A stretch of DNA of 23,449 nt from Gnetum montanum (taxonomy: Eukaryota; Streptophyta; Gnetopsida; Gnetales; Gnetaceae): positions 1 through 23,449 of the forward strand of contig MNCI01002981.1 of the NCBI GenBank assembly GCA_015680685.1, read 5' to 3'. This document shows, one piece after another, positions 1-9,550 of the stretch (its first letter is position 1; the number at the start of each line of letters is the position of its first letter). The position numbers and the translations under genes are program-made. A model generated the notes under the pieces. That model made no database searches. It worked only from the letters and a program-made list of their open reading frames with translations, and was not told where the DNA came from.

Positions 1-440
1 AAATGTGCCAACACTACCATTTGCCACCTTTCTTCGGTATGATTATGAGTGGGCTAACCCACTCACTATCCATGATGGGATAGATGANCGAGTGGGCTAA
101 CCCATTCACTATCCATGATGGGATAGATGAATCCCAACTTGAGGAGTTACTCTATTTCCTCCTTGATGATTTTCTTCAATTTGGGGTTTAGCCACCTCTG
201 TAGCTACCTTTTAGGCTTCATGCTTGGGTCATTGTAGATGTGATGCTGGCATATCCTTGGATCGATTCCTATTAGCTTTGGATATGACCAAGAAAAGGTT
301 GTTGACCATTTGTTTACTACCTTCAAAAACTTTTTTGTTTATTTAGGAGCAAGTTTGGCATTAATTATGACTGATTTACCATTCTTTAAAAATGCATACT
401 CCATACTATCTGGTAAATTTTTTAGCTCTAAGGGCTTCTA
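1..440 (-). pseudogene. pol fragment: pre-RT linker and amino end of reverse transcriptase (element 1)
   Basis: On the minus strand this reads a linker ending in the motif SWSYPKLIGIDPRICQH, then GFIYPIMDSEWVSPLIIIPKKGGKW at the left edge, with stops and frameshifts between. These match the region before and at the start of RT in plant OTA gypsy elements, and the counterpart at 17600-18014. The arginine expected after GGKW is a stop codon. An unresolved base at 88, flanked by a 41-bp duplication, breaks the frame further and is probably an assembly fault. The rest of RT, with the catalytic aspartates, lies outside the window. Confidence 0.75.
47..130. repeat. 41-bp direct duplication around a single N (probable assembly join)
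   Basis: Positions 47-87 and 90-130 are the same 41-bp sequence with one C/T mismatch, separated by an N at 88 and one base. Element 2 has this RT segment only once. The pattern is that of two overlapping contig ends set side by side without merging. Confidence 0.85.
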
Positions 441-716
441 TTTGAAGTGATCAGGGATTTCCAACTCTTCCCAACATGTAACATCATCTTCATCAGAGAG
501 TTGGAAATGAACTTATTCGATTTTGTCCATGCCCTTAACATATTCACATGTTAGGCTCTCAGTCAATTCCATGCATATTGTGCTACTATCTAAATTAGTT
601 ATCAGCCACTAGGTGCCCTTTTGCTTTGTGGCTGCTGCATAAAGACACCTTTGAATGTTAATTTCTTATGCACACTGATTGCGTGCCTTAATGTATGTGC
701 TCTTAATTAACCAAAT

Positions 717-1204
717 CTATTGCATGCAATCGCACTCATTATCACTAGACATGATGCATGGAATATGCTTCTTCTCAATTTTTCCTAGCTCATTTTCCTT
801 GGATGTTTCTAAAGATAGGTCCCTTATACCCATTCTTGCGTTAACCATGCTTAACCATCCTCTTTCCATGATGATGGAGAAGTCATTTTTGTAGTTGTCT
901 ACCTTGATTACTAAAAAATTAGTAGGATAGGACCACCCACAAAATATGGTCACAATGTCCTCTACTAATCCCAGAGGAACAGTAATTGACTGATATGCTA
1001 ATTCTAGACGAATGTTGCTCTTCTTAAGAGGTGGTAGGTTCCAAACCTTGTATATGTCATGGGAGATGAGATTAACTTTGGAACCAAAGTCAAGAAGAGC
1101 TTTGCATGACTTTTGTCCAGCAATCTATAGATAAATGAGTGGACTTCTTGGATCAGACCTTTTTTTAGGAAGTTTGCCAACCTTGATCCAGTTAGAAACA
1201 ACAT
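717..1204 (-). pseudogene. Retroviral-type aspartic protease, decayed (element 1)
   Basis: The minus-strand reading holds CKALLDFGSKVNLIS near 1050-1095, the aspartic-protease active-site region (D-[STF]-G-[AS] type, here DFGS), then SNIRLELAYQSITVPLGLVEDI and a tail with FLVIKVDN and IIMERGWLS. This order (active site, hydrophobic flap region, DFLVL...LGRPWL-like end) is typical of plant gypsy proteases, which cut the Gag-Pol polyprotein. The frame is shifted near 950-1005 and carries a stop just before the active site. The counterpart in element 2 lies at 18224-18700. It follows gag and precedes RT, the usual Ty3/gypsy order. Confidence 0.72.
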
Positions 1205-1833
1205 GAGTTATCATTATAGTGCAGATCCTAGGCTGCACTTAGTTTGAAGGGCACTTGAAGGTATTTGATGCAAAGGATGAGGGTGATAGAGATGTAGGGT
1301 GATCAGCTAGAGTAGTTTGTAAGGGGTGGAGAGGGCTACTGGGTCGGAAGAATGGTCTTTTTCTTGATTGATTGTTTGAACCACTTAGTTGAGAAACTGA
1401 TTGTGAGTGTACAGCCCTTGTAGCATTTCGTTGTTGCAGCTATGGAGGAATCTCTACCTGCATGGATGAAGCAAGAGGTAATTAGGTTAAAGGTGAATAT
1501 GTATGTGCAAAGAGATGTGGAGGATGATATGGATATGAATATGGGTTTTCCCCTCGAGTAGATGGTGAATGTGTTCGATGATACTCTAGAGGGTAATAGT
1601 GAAGCTCGAATGATGTATGACTTATAGAACTTCTAGGAGAGAGGGGCTACTGAACATAGTACCTATATGGATTTGGTTGCCTATAAGGGTATTGCTACCT
1701 TAGTGGTGGCATTCCCCACAATTTTGGTTGATACCACTATTGGTATTATTCATAAGATTGTGAAGGAGTTCCACTTGGGTAGTAAGCTTGTTGTTGCTGG
1801 ATTGCCTTGAGGATAAGGCAATCATCTTGGTGT
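1205..1833 (-). other. Gag-protease linker, low-complexity remnant (element 1)
   Basis: This stretch joins the gag zinc-knuckle region to protease. In element 2 the equivalent (18811-19410) encodes a Pro/Gln/Tyr-rich linker. Here the frame is lost. A plus-strand open stretch at about 1441-1806 looks like coding sequence but lies antisense to the linker and is rejected as a shadow. Confidence 0.55.
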
Positions 1834-3666
1834 TTACCTACGTGTTAGGTGAGGATTCAATGTGTACACCCCTAACTCTTGTAAATGTGACACTATAGGG
1901 AAAAATTCCTTTGGATGTTCGTATAGGAAAATGTCACATTTAGTTTCATGATCAAAGTTAGACTCCACAACTTTCTCTACTACGACAGCTTTACAGTTAC
2001 CTCTTTGGTAGGCACATTTAGCCTCTTTTTGCCTTCTGCAATTGTGATCACTATTTTGCTCTTTGATTCTTTCAGCAATCTTCAAAGTGGTTTGAAATTT
2101 TTCATCCAAAGAGTCCCATAATTTTTCAACCTTGGCCAAAATATCATAAACTAATTTTTGGATGGGTAAGGTCTTTCTGTTCACCACTTCATCAAGTGGT
2201 GACTCCTCCTTGTCACAAAATTGGACCTCTCGTTTTCTAATGGATAGGTCTCTATTATACTCTTCAACACTTTCACTTTTTCAGAACTCACCTTCTTCTT
2301 TTGCTACCTTCTCAATTAGCCTCTGGATCTAATGAGATCTCAATTTAGACAATCTTCCTTGGGCATACATCCTAAGGGTTCTTCTTATTTCTGCTATAAG
2401 CCCATCTATGATGTGGTGAAGTTCTTCCCTCTAAGAATAACCATGGCTAGGGCATCAGTGTAGGAGTGAATAGTATCGACTCATGGGGGCATCCAAGGGT
2501 TCATGTGCTCCTTGTTTCCAGCCTTGGATTTTCCTTCTTAAATTAGACACTTTGGAGTACGTTCAGTATTTATCATTGAATAGCTCTAACATAGTACTCC
2601 ATCTATGGATGGATAAGGACTGGTACCAACTTTAAACTTCCTTAATGAGTGTCCTTGAAAAAATCTTGAGTTTCTACCATTCATTCTCTATGTTCTATAA
2701 GGCACAAGCATTATGAAAAGCTTGTAGATGTGTTTGCAGATCAAAATTATATCCCCCTTCAAATCTTGGGATATTGTTCATGTCTAGGTGCTTGATCTGA
2801 CTATTCTTCATATGCTTGGTTGGGATTTTCACTACTTCCACAATGTTGAGCATACTTTGAGTCGCCAATAAAGGTTCATCATCATCACTGTGTCTATGAC
2901 ACTAATGATGGTTTTGGCCACCCCTTTAGTTTTGGTGGCCTTGATGGTCATTATTATCTCTCTAACCACCTTCATCATGGTTGTTTCAATGGTGGCTTCC
3001 ATGAGAATTGTCAAATGAAGAGGAAAGTTTGAAATCAGATGAAGAGGATGAAGAGAAAGGTGGACCACCACCACCACCATGGTATCTTCCATCACTCTTA
3101 CACTTATTACAATCACTATCCTTAGATCCCTTGCTATTGTGGTTCTTACTCAAGTCCCTAACTTGGCTATCACTTTTTCCTAAACCCAGTTTAGGAATAG
3201 TCAATCACAAGCTCAAGTTCACACCCTCACCATCAATAGAAAGGGGTGGAGAATCTTCATGTTGAGAACCTTCAGTAGGAGGATCCTTATTGTCATCTTG
3301 ATTTAGTAGGAACAAGGGATTGGTGTAATGTTTCCCCTTTGTAGCTTCATAGAGTTTCTCCTAACATCAATATCTTTTGCATTGTATTTCATTAGGATAG
3401 TATTTTTGAGTGTCATATCCATCCACAATGTATTCNTCATTGTGTTTCATTAGGATAGTATTTTTGAGTGTCATATCCATCCACAATGTATTCTTCATGA
3501 ATGTCTACTATGCCTAATTTCTTAAGGGCTTTGAATAGCATTCCAAGCACAAATTGAGCGGGGGCCAAGAGAACATTGCCCTCCATATCATGCCATCACA
3601 ACTGTTCATCCTAATGTAAGATGAAGGTGAAGTTTGGCACAAATTCATCTGGATGAGTGTATACCA
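1834..3666 (-). pseudogene. gag: gag, decayed (element 1)
   Basis: Gag would form the virus-like particle that packages the element RNA. The amino end on the minus strand (about 3490-3660) reads HPDEFVPNFTFILH, a stop at 3611-3613, then WHDMEGNVLLAPAQFVLGML and EEYIVDGYD, parallel to element 2 at 20990-21170. A Ser/His/Gly/Asp-rich stretch follows at about 2990-3200. The carboxyl part at 1834-2187 begins MVNRKTLPIQKL and aligns with element 2 from 19722 downward. The zinc knuckle is destroyed: where element 2 has CEICQYDHPKGCC, this copy has CDIFLYEHPKEFF, so one cysteine and the histidine remain. An N-flanking duplication at 3380-3493 breaks the frame as well. Confidence 0.75.
3380..3493. 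repeat. 56-bp direct duplication around a single N (probable assembly join)
   Basis: Positions 3380-3435 and 3438-3493 are the same 56 bases with one A/G mismatch, with an N at 3436. They lie in the amino end of gag, where element 2 has a single copy. An unmerged contig overlap explains this better than a real duplication. Confidence 0.85.
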
Positions 3667-3852
3667 CTTTTCATTCTTGTGGGACCAGTGGTTTGGTATC
3701 TTCATGCTTGTGAGAAGAAGAGGACATTTTGCAAAACAAAACAAAATTATCAGTGTGCTTTTATAGTGGGAATGATATTGACCTTGAGGTCCGTACAACA
3801 ATATTAATGGTATTCACTTAAACCTAAATAGTGCACATTCCACAAACAAAGT

Positions 3853-3869
3853 CCCCAATAACAGTGCCA
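3853..3869 (-). promoter_or_regulatory. Primer binding site, tRNA-Asp type, decayed (element 1)
   Basis: The minus strand reads TGGCACTGTTATTGGGG directly inside the LTR, with one spacer base. It matches the complement of the plant tRNA-Asp(GUC) 3' end, known as CCCCGGCAACGGCGCCA, at 12 of 17 positions. All five differences are transitions, and two are shared with element 2. It would prime minus-strand DNA synthesis. Confidence 0.8.
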
Positions 3870-4482
3870 ATGATGAGTGGCGAGGTAACTCTACGTCCAA
3901 CCATACGAACCACAAAGCGTTCATGCGCAACTCGGTCAAATTCTGTAGACTTTATTGTTTCCAATGCCCTAGTCCTTTAGGAAGTGAATCTTGCCTTAAG
4001 GTCAATCATTGTCTTCCCAATTACACTTGTGATGTTCATTAGTATGGTTAAGTGTAACTAAGGCATCTGATTTTTGTCGATTTGTGTTTTATAAGTTGGT
4101 GCTCAAATGTAGATAAAAGGAATTTAATTAACTAATCTAAATTAACCAATTAACTAGCATTTAATTAATCCTAACATAAGCATCTAATCCCACTTTCTAC
4201 ACACGTCCTGAACACACGTATCCATTGCTAGGCAATCAAGCACTACCCTAATAGGCATACCAAGCAATAACACTACTAGAATTACCATGTGAATATGTGT
4301 TACACTCAAAGCAGTTATACTTATATGTGTAATCTATCTGGATTAATTGCTTGAATAATGTAATAACTAGAAAATATTTAATAACTAATGGAAAAAATTT
4401 AATAAATAATTGAGAACATTAAATGCATAAATAAAATAGCTAATCTATCCAAAGTGGTACAAGGTTTATCAGAAAGCTCATC

Positions 4483-4488
4483 TTTATT
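4483..4488 (-). terminator. LTR poly(A) signal AATAAA
   Basis: AATAAA on the minus strand, about 175 bases downstream of the LTR TATA box, at the same place in the alignment as the signals in the two LTRs of element 2. Confidence 0.55.
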
Positions 4489-4658
4489 ACTGCACACATT
4501 GTTGTGCTTAGGTACAATAATGCTCAAATAAAGATCCGTACACTCAAATGACTCCTACTACAAGCACTTGGGGGAAAATTCTAACTTTCAAATGGAAAAA
4601 ATGCAAGAGCTCCGCTACAACCACAATCTCTAATTTCCATAAATGTGGCTGCAAGCAC

Positions 4659-4670
4659 GTATTTATAGCC
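4659..4670 (-). promoter_or_regulatory. LTR TATA box, element 1
   Basis: The minus strand reads GGCTATAAATAC, a good plant TATA box, at the same alignment position as the one in the 5' LTR of element 2. It would drive genomic RNA leftward. Confidence 0.65.
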
Positions 4671-4756
4671 GACTACAAGCATTACGTTGACGAGGCCACA
4701 TTAACACATTATATGATGTGTCAACTAGGCCTCTTCGACGAGGCTGCATCAATGAG

Positions 4757-4772
4757 GTTGCATCGATGCAAC
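4757..4772. repeat. 16-bp perfect palindrome in U3
   Basis: GTTGCATCGATGCAAC is its own reverse complement. It lies about 90 bp upstream of the TATA box in transcription sense and close to the LTR end, a plausible factor-binding site; no function is shown. Confidence 0.6.
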
Positions 4773-4870
4773 TGACAGAACACAACTAATCACTATGCCA
4801 AATAAGAGTTAGGCTACTTTCTTACACCAAATAGATTCCAGCTCATGGAAAAGTATGAGAGAGCTAATGA

Positions 4871-5529
4871 TCTCAACCTTTCCTTTCTAATCTAGATCAT
4901 CTGATTGAACTAGATAATAAGGAAGCTAAAGAAATTGTAGAGTTTATCATGAATTAGGAAAATATGCAAGAACATATACATCTATAGATTGAGGAGGCTA
5001 GGGTGGAAAAAATCCTAGATCAATCTCTTGGTCCTCACATCACTCTTAGAGAAAAGAAAGAGAAAGTGTGACCTTTACATCTAATATTTACTTGACAGAT
5101 GAAGATGAAGAGTAACCAACAAGGGATCTTGACAAAAGTAACTCTCTATCACATCATATTTATAACATTAGCATCATAGTTGCTCAAAATACTTTACTTG
5201 GATTCATTTCTCTTATTACATAACCACTTAGCCTTCCTACAAGCTCTATGCCTCCTTACTATTTTTTATCTACTAATAATGTCAATAATCCCCACTTCAT
5301 TTTTTAATCCTCCATTCCAATTTTTGAGACTATCTATTCTATCATTCAACCTGAACCTACCATACCTCCTCTTCAGTCCAGCCCACTTCCTACTTCTACT
5401 ATTTCATCACTATTTAGCATTTTCCAACTTGATAGTATACTTTCTTTTCTAGTATACCCACCCAATCTAGTCTCATTGGGTATACATGCTTCTACATCCT
5501 ATGATGAGATATGTACTACATCAAGATAA
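4871..5529 (+). pseudogene. Possible decayed coding stretch, unidentified
   Basis: A plus-strand reading is open from 4871 to 5068 except for TAG at 4955 and 4985 and is charged and helix-like (for example KEAKEIVEFIMN and IEEARVEKILDQS). A two-base shift near 5068 leads into a frame open to 5529 except for TAA at 5113, 5221 and 5305, rich in Ser, Pro, Ile and Asn (for example LTDEDEE, IQPEPTIPPLQSSPLPTS). Five stops in about 220 codons is fewer than expected by chance in such AT-rich DNA. I recognise no family, and chance cannot be excluded. It lies just outside the LTR of element 1. Confidence 0.25.
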
Positions 5530-6520
5530 TAGGTTTGCTCTAAACCTAGTTTTATTTTACATTATCTTGCTTACTAACCTTTATCTATATCTCATATTTT
5601 GCTATTTCTCTAACTACTTTATTCATATTTCCCTATGCTATCTATCCCATTTTACTCTATGTTCTTAGCATAATTAGTAAGGTTTTTGAGTGTCTGGATA
5701 TCTCAATGCTTCATGTGAGGGTATGGTTGAGCATATTAGTAAGTGGGATAGAAAGGGGTTACTTTAACAATATGTATAACAAGCTTTCCATCCATACAGT
5801 GTATAGGATTTGACCATGTCCCACTTTTGTGGCATAGCATCGTCCTCATGATAGGTGTATGGGTGATACACTCTTTTCTTCCCTTTATTTTTTTACTTAA
5901 TGTCTTTGCATAATATAATTTCTACTCTCATGTACTATATTTCTCTCTTTGTCTTCTCATACCCTCTCCTTGTCTATTCTCATTCCTCTCTACATTTAGT
6001 ATTATTAAGGTCAAACGAGTATCTCTACCCAAATGCAGTAAAGGAGTGTTGAGTGTAGAGTGATGTAAGAAGTGTTAATCTTCATATGAGGAAGGTAAGA
6101 AAGAGGTTTGTTTTAGGGACCCAGCCATGCCCCACTTTTATGACATAACATCCCATCATTGATGTATTGGAAATGTCCCTAGCATTCTTTCCCCCTATTT
6201 TATTACTTTCTCTTTTCACTTTTAGCTATCTCCCTGTCTTTCTCTATCCCTTTCTCTTTTATGCTCTACATTGTTATGCCAAACAAATGTATCTACTTTG
6301 ATGAAGGTGTGATTGAGAGAATTGAGTGGGTTAGGAAGTGCCTTATTAACATTTTTGTATGCTTTCTGGGATCTAGCCATTTCTTACTTTTATGGTGTAG
6401 CATTCCACTGTAGGTGTATTAGCGATATCACATACTTTCTCCCCTATTATCCTACTTCATTTAAATCCTCTTATATATATCCATTACCTTATGTCTTTTC
6501 TTGATGGATTCTCCTTCATC
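5500..6520. repeat. Diverged tandem repeat, units about 250-310 bp
   Basis: The landmark CCATG(T/C)CCCACTTTT(G/A)TG starts at 5814 and 6125, with a weaker version CCATTTCTTACTTTTATGG at 6377, spacings of 311 and 252. After each landmark comes the same order of parts: a CATAGCATC-like word, a GGTGTAT word, a CTTTCCCCCTATTTT word and a long CT-rich tract. In the first two units an AAAGGAGTG or GAAGGTGTG purine part follows. A possible earlier unit lies around 5500-5780. No gene is seen in this region. Confidence 0.5.
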
Positions 6521-8000
6521 TTTTTAGCAATATTCATCAAGAGGTACCAATTTTATATCCACTTTGGCTTTTTCTGCATAAGTCAAACTTTTGGATTTAG
6601 TCCATGACTTTTCAAGACAAAGTTATCTTCAGTAGTCTAGATTCAACATTTTACATTATCAACTATATTGTTTTTTGTTTCTCTTCAGCATTTTTCTAAA
6701 ATGACATCTCATATCATTTATAACATTATTCTAAAAAAAATTTACCTTCAATTTTAATGTCTAGCATCATGTTTTGCATCAATCCTGACATACAACATCA
6801 TTTTTCTCTTCAACATCTAGTGTTGATCTTGCTTTTAAAGACTGATGTCATTTTTCACATCAGCTATCTATATGTCATTTCTCTTATCTAGAACCTTCCA
6901 AAAGATTTTGTGAGTCAAAATTCATCATTTCTTCACAATCTACAAGGCATTTATTACCTATAAATAAAAGGATTTCCCTAAATGGAAAGGGGTTGGCTTT
7001 TGAGCTTTGGCACTTACAACATTTGTCATTTTGGAGAACCTTCCAAAAATAGCTTCTTTGCAAGACAACCACTTTCTAGCAACAATGAGGAAGCTTTATG
7101 TGATTCTTAATTTCTTGGAGTTCTTTTTTATTTCCCTTTTCTAGGCCCTACATATTTTCCTCTTGACATACAAAAAACTCCCTAGATCCAAATCAATACA
7201 ACATCTAAATTCCTTTTTCTTTCCTATTACTTTTATATTAGTTCTTAATGTGCTATAGTTTTGTCACATCTACAATTATATACATGAATTAGGAAGATAA
7301 TGGAGTAACAAAACTCTTTGTTAATCAATCCTTAATCCTTGGTTCCATCTCATACAATTGTCACTTCATTCTCCTAAGTTCATTTTCCTAGATATTTTAT
7401 TACTTTATATTACTATTTTTCAAAGGACAATTTCAATAGATTTGCCTTTTTTTTATCATAGGTTTCTACCTCTTTTCAACCATATGCATTCTACTATTCT
7501 ATAGATCTAATTCTATGTATTTTTATTTATTTCTTTTGCATCACACCATGTATGCATTTTCTTTCATTCATTACGTTCCACTAGCTATTCCACACCTTGC
7601 TATTTTCTTTATTTGCTAGTGTTTGACAAAAATACTATCTCAAATTCTTAGATTTTCTAACAATTTGCAAATCCCCTTTCAATTTGAAGAATTTATTTCT
7701 TTCTACCATTTGGTGACTATGGAATTTCTTAGCTCATTTTCTTGTTAGGTTATTTCAAATCTCAAATTACAATGATTCTTACTGCAACATTAGATATACT
7801 TAGAAAACATGTGAGATAACTAAGAAGAATGATGTGATGCAATTAAAAATAGCTAAAGTAGAAATAACATTGAATTTAGAAAAAGATAAATGTAGGAAAA
7901 CATAAAAACACAAAAATAAAAAAATTATATTAAAAAAACACAAGGAAAGAAAAATAGGGTCAAAATAGGATAAAAATGAAAAATTTTGATATCTTACAAA
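6521..8000. other. Non-coding AT-rich stretch with strand asymmetry
   Basis: No gene is recognised. The plus strand is strongly pyrimidine-rich up to about 7780, then switches to A-rich, with adenine runs at about 7895-7970. Several CAACATC/GCATCA-type words recur at 6690-6870. The switch could mark the edge of an old insertion. Confidence 0.4.
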
Positions 8001-8090
8001 TATTAGAATGAATGAGCAACTTATTGATGATATTGAATGCTAAATTGAAGCCTAGAAAGTGTTGTTTCTAAAGGTCATCTAGTCAATAAC

Positions 8091-8126
8091 GCTAACACTA
8101 ATGCTAATGCTAATGCTAACACTAAC
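8091..8126. repeat. Hexanucleotide microsatellite
   Basis: Six consecutive hexamers of the form (G/A)CTAA(C/T). Similar GCTAACATTAGC words recur near 8440-8460, suggesting a short degenerate repeat neighbourhood. Confidence 0.7.
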
Positions 8127-8335
8127 ATTAGTAGTGACACCAACATCAATGATGGAAGTAAAAGGGCTCCATGAAGGTTGTCTTGAATGCTAAGGATGAC
8201 TTGATGAATCATTAGAATGCTATTTATGGTTAAGGATCTCACAATAATTATAAAAGTAACATTTTCGCTTATTTTAAAACTCAAAAAATGGCTCTAAATC
8301 TTGAGATTTTGGCTTAAATTAAGTGTTGGAACCTA

Positions 8336-8346
8336 GTATTTATAGG
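8336..8346 (-). promoter_or_regulatory. TATA-box-like word
   Basis: The minus strand reads CCTATAAATAC, the same core as the TATA boxes in the recognised LTRs at 4659 and 22130. It supports, weakly, an LTR remnant here. Confidence 0.35.
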
Positions 8347-8869
8347 CTTAGAGTTGTTCAAAATCCATGACCTTTGAAAATGGCAACTTGAGGTTTGCAT
8401 TTAGATAACTTGAAGTTTCCAAAATAGTGTTTAAGATGTAATGCTAACATTAGCATCAACATCAATGAAGTGTCAATGAGACTTTCGACCTTAATTTCAA
8501 GCTCCTGAAGCTAATGATAATAGTGGAACTAACATTGGCCATTATCATGAACATTACATGCAACAATTACAAGCATTGTCAAGGTCTAAGATAATGCAAA
8601 AGATGAAGATTTTGTTGATGTCTTTCTAGTGATGCTACTATCAAAATCAACATCACCTATAAGACCAATGATGAAATCTCATAATTTGGAATAATAACTA
8701 ATGAAATTGAATGTAGGTGTTAGTCTTGTTGAGGCTAGGGCAAAGTAGAGGAACTTAGAAGAAGAATACATAGCGACTTCTAGCTACAAAAATCATGGAG
8801 GCCAATCACTAAAGATAACTTGATAATATTATACTTGGACTTACTCAAGATGTTAAAGTACTAAAAAAG

Positions 8870-9550
8870 TGGGTATAATAGGTGCTACCTACAAACTTTC
8901 TTGATAGTTATTATTATCAGCAAAGTCCACTAATCAAAGCAATCTATTTTAGAAATTGCAATACTACAATGCATATGGTCTAAGCATATCCTCAAGGATA
9001 TGAATAACCTGCTTAGTTTGACAATATATCTGCAGGTGATATGCTAAACTCATATTAACCCTTATCTCCATATTAACCTAAAATGCTCATCAAAACCTTG
9101 AGGTAAATCAAACATCATAATAAATAATAATATTTTATGATACATCATTCAAATGCACTATTTCAACATTGTATAGATGAACAATCTCCTTTGCATTCAC
9201 TTCAACTCACATAGCAAGAAAATCGATAGACTTCATCAATAGATCAACAATAATACTAATGACATCATAACCACTATGAGCCCTCAATAAACTAACAATG
9301 TATTCCATATTAATCACATCTCACTTCCAATAAGGAGTCTTATGAAAATGTAAGTATCTACCAAGCCTTTAATGTTCTAATTTTACTAGATGAAAAATCA
9401 AACAATGAAAGACATACTCACCCACATCTTTCTTCATGTTATGTCATCAATACATCCACTACAAACTTTGATACATCTTCTTATTCCCTAGATGTAATTG
9501 ATACCAAATAATATGTGATTTATCTAACAATTGGAATCACTGAGCCTATG
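8870..9550 (-). pseudogene. Chromovirus integrase relic, Tekay/Del-like
   Basis: Integrase inserts element cDNA into the host genome. Minus-strand readings across several frames give a zinc-region remnant (LHLGNKKMYQSL, then MKKDVGEYV at 9412-9438), then HSGYDVISIIVD and MKSIDFLAM, FTSRF, AYHLQ and HILEDMLR at 8979-9003, then DNNNYQES. The order and spacing match the plant Tekay/Del chromovirus integrase (HPG..KMY, MKKDI, SGHDAIWVIVDRLTKSAHFLA, HPQTDGQSER, ILEDMLRA). All three catalytic acids are lost: the first is Glu (9303-9305), the second Tyr (9120-9122), the third Lys (9012-9014). The D-x35-E spacing is nevertheless exact. Many stops are present. Its RT is not seen. Confidence 0.8.

Larger units (their letters stand above)
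1..4792 (-). mobile_element. Ty3/gypsy OTA-lineage retrotransposon, 5' half, truncated by window edge (element 1)
   Basis: Read on the minus strand from 4792 leftward, this holds a 5' LTR, a tRNA-Asp-type PBS, decayed gag, protease and the first part of RT. It aligns collinearly with 17600-22286 of the second element in this window, in the same orientation, so each copy helps to read the other. It leaves the window just after the RT motif KKGGKW. Every domain carries stops or frameshifts, and the copy looks more decayed than element 2: its zinc-knuckle cysteines are lost and its PBS has five differences from tRNA-Asp against two. The OTA placement rests on the RT and linker motifs and the PBS type; I did not build a tree. 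Confidence 0.88.
3871..4792 (-). repeat. 5' LTR of element 1
   Basis: This 922-bp LTR lies next to the PBS. On the plus strand it starts TGATGAG and ends CTAATCA, an imperfect terminal inverted repeat. The first 40 bases match the U5 end of the LTRs at 12261 and 21389. A TATA box (4659-4670) and a poly(A) signal (4483-4488), both on the minus strand, are spaced as in the other LTRs. The U3 end, 4672-4792, is unlike that of the other copies: it lacks the 34-bp array and holds a 16-bp palindrome. Confidence 0.88.
8001..8869 (-). other. Possible LTR remnant downstream of a chromovirus integrase
   Basis: This stretch lies just 3' (leftward) of the integrase relic at 8870-9550, where a 3' LTR would be expected. 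It contains a minus-strand TATA-like word at 8336-8346 in a context (AAGCCTATAAATACTAGG) like the other LTR promoters in the window. I could not define its ends, and no second LTR of this type is visible, so this is a positional inference. Confidence 0.3.

Noticed and set aside
1441-1806. Coding-like plus-strand frame starting MEESLPAWMKQE
   Set aside because: It is antisense to the Pro/Gln/Tyr-rich gag-protease linker that element 2 encodes on the minus strand at 18811-19410, and has internal stops.
2832-3265. Overlapping ORFs on both strands rich in Ser, Gly, Met or Pro
   Set aside because: They are alternative frames of the polar low-complexity part of gag in element 1.
5180-5668. Two hydrophobic plus-strand ORFs (90 and 60 codons)
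   Set aside because: Composition effect of the T/C-rich strand; no motif and no conserved neighbour.
6884-7072. Minus-strand ORF with SYFWKVLQ and CCKCQSSKA, reminiscent of an integrase zinc region
   Set aside because: The histidines are missing and no catalytic core follows leftward, so the likeness is too weak to call.
8075-8284. Minus-strand ORF rich in LALALVLA
   Set aside because: It is the translation of the (G/A)CTAA(C/T) microsatellite; not a membrane protein.
8880-9075. Plus-strand reading with repeated YxxP and QGYE-like words, suggesting a Gln-rich protein
   Set aside because: The minus strand of the same bases gives integrase motifs (HILEDMLR, AYHLQ) with exact catalytic spacing, a much better explanation.
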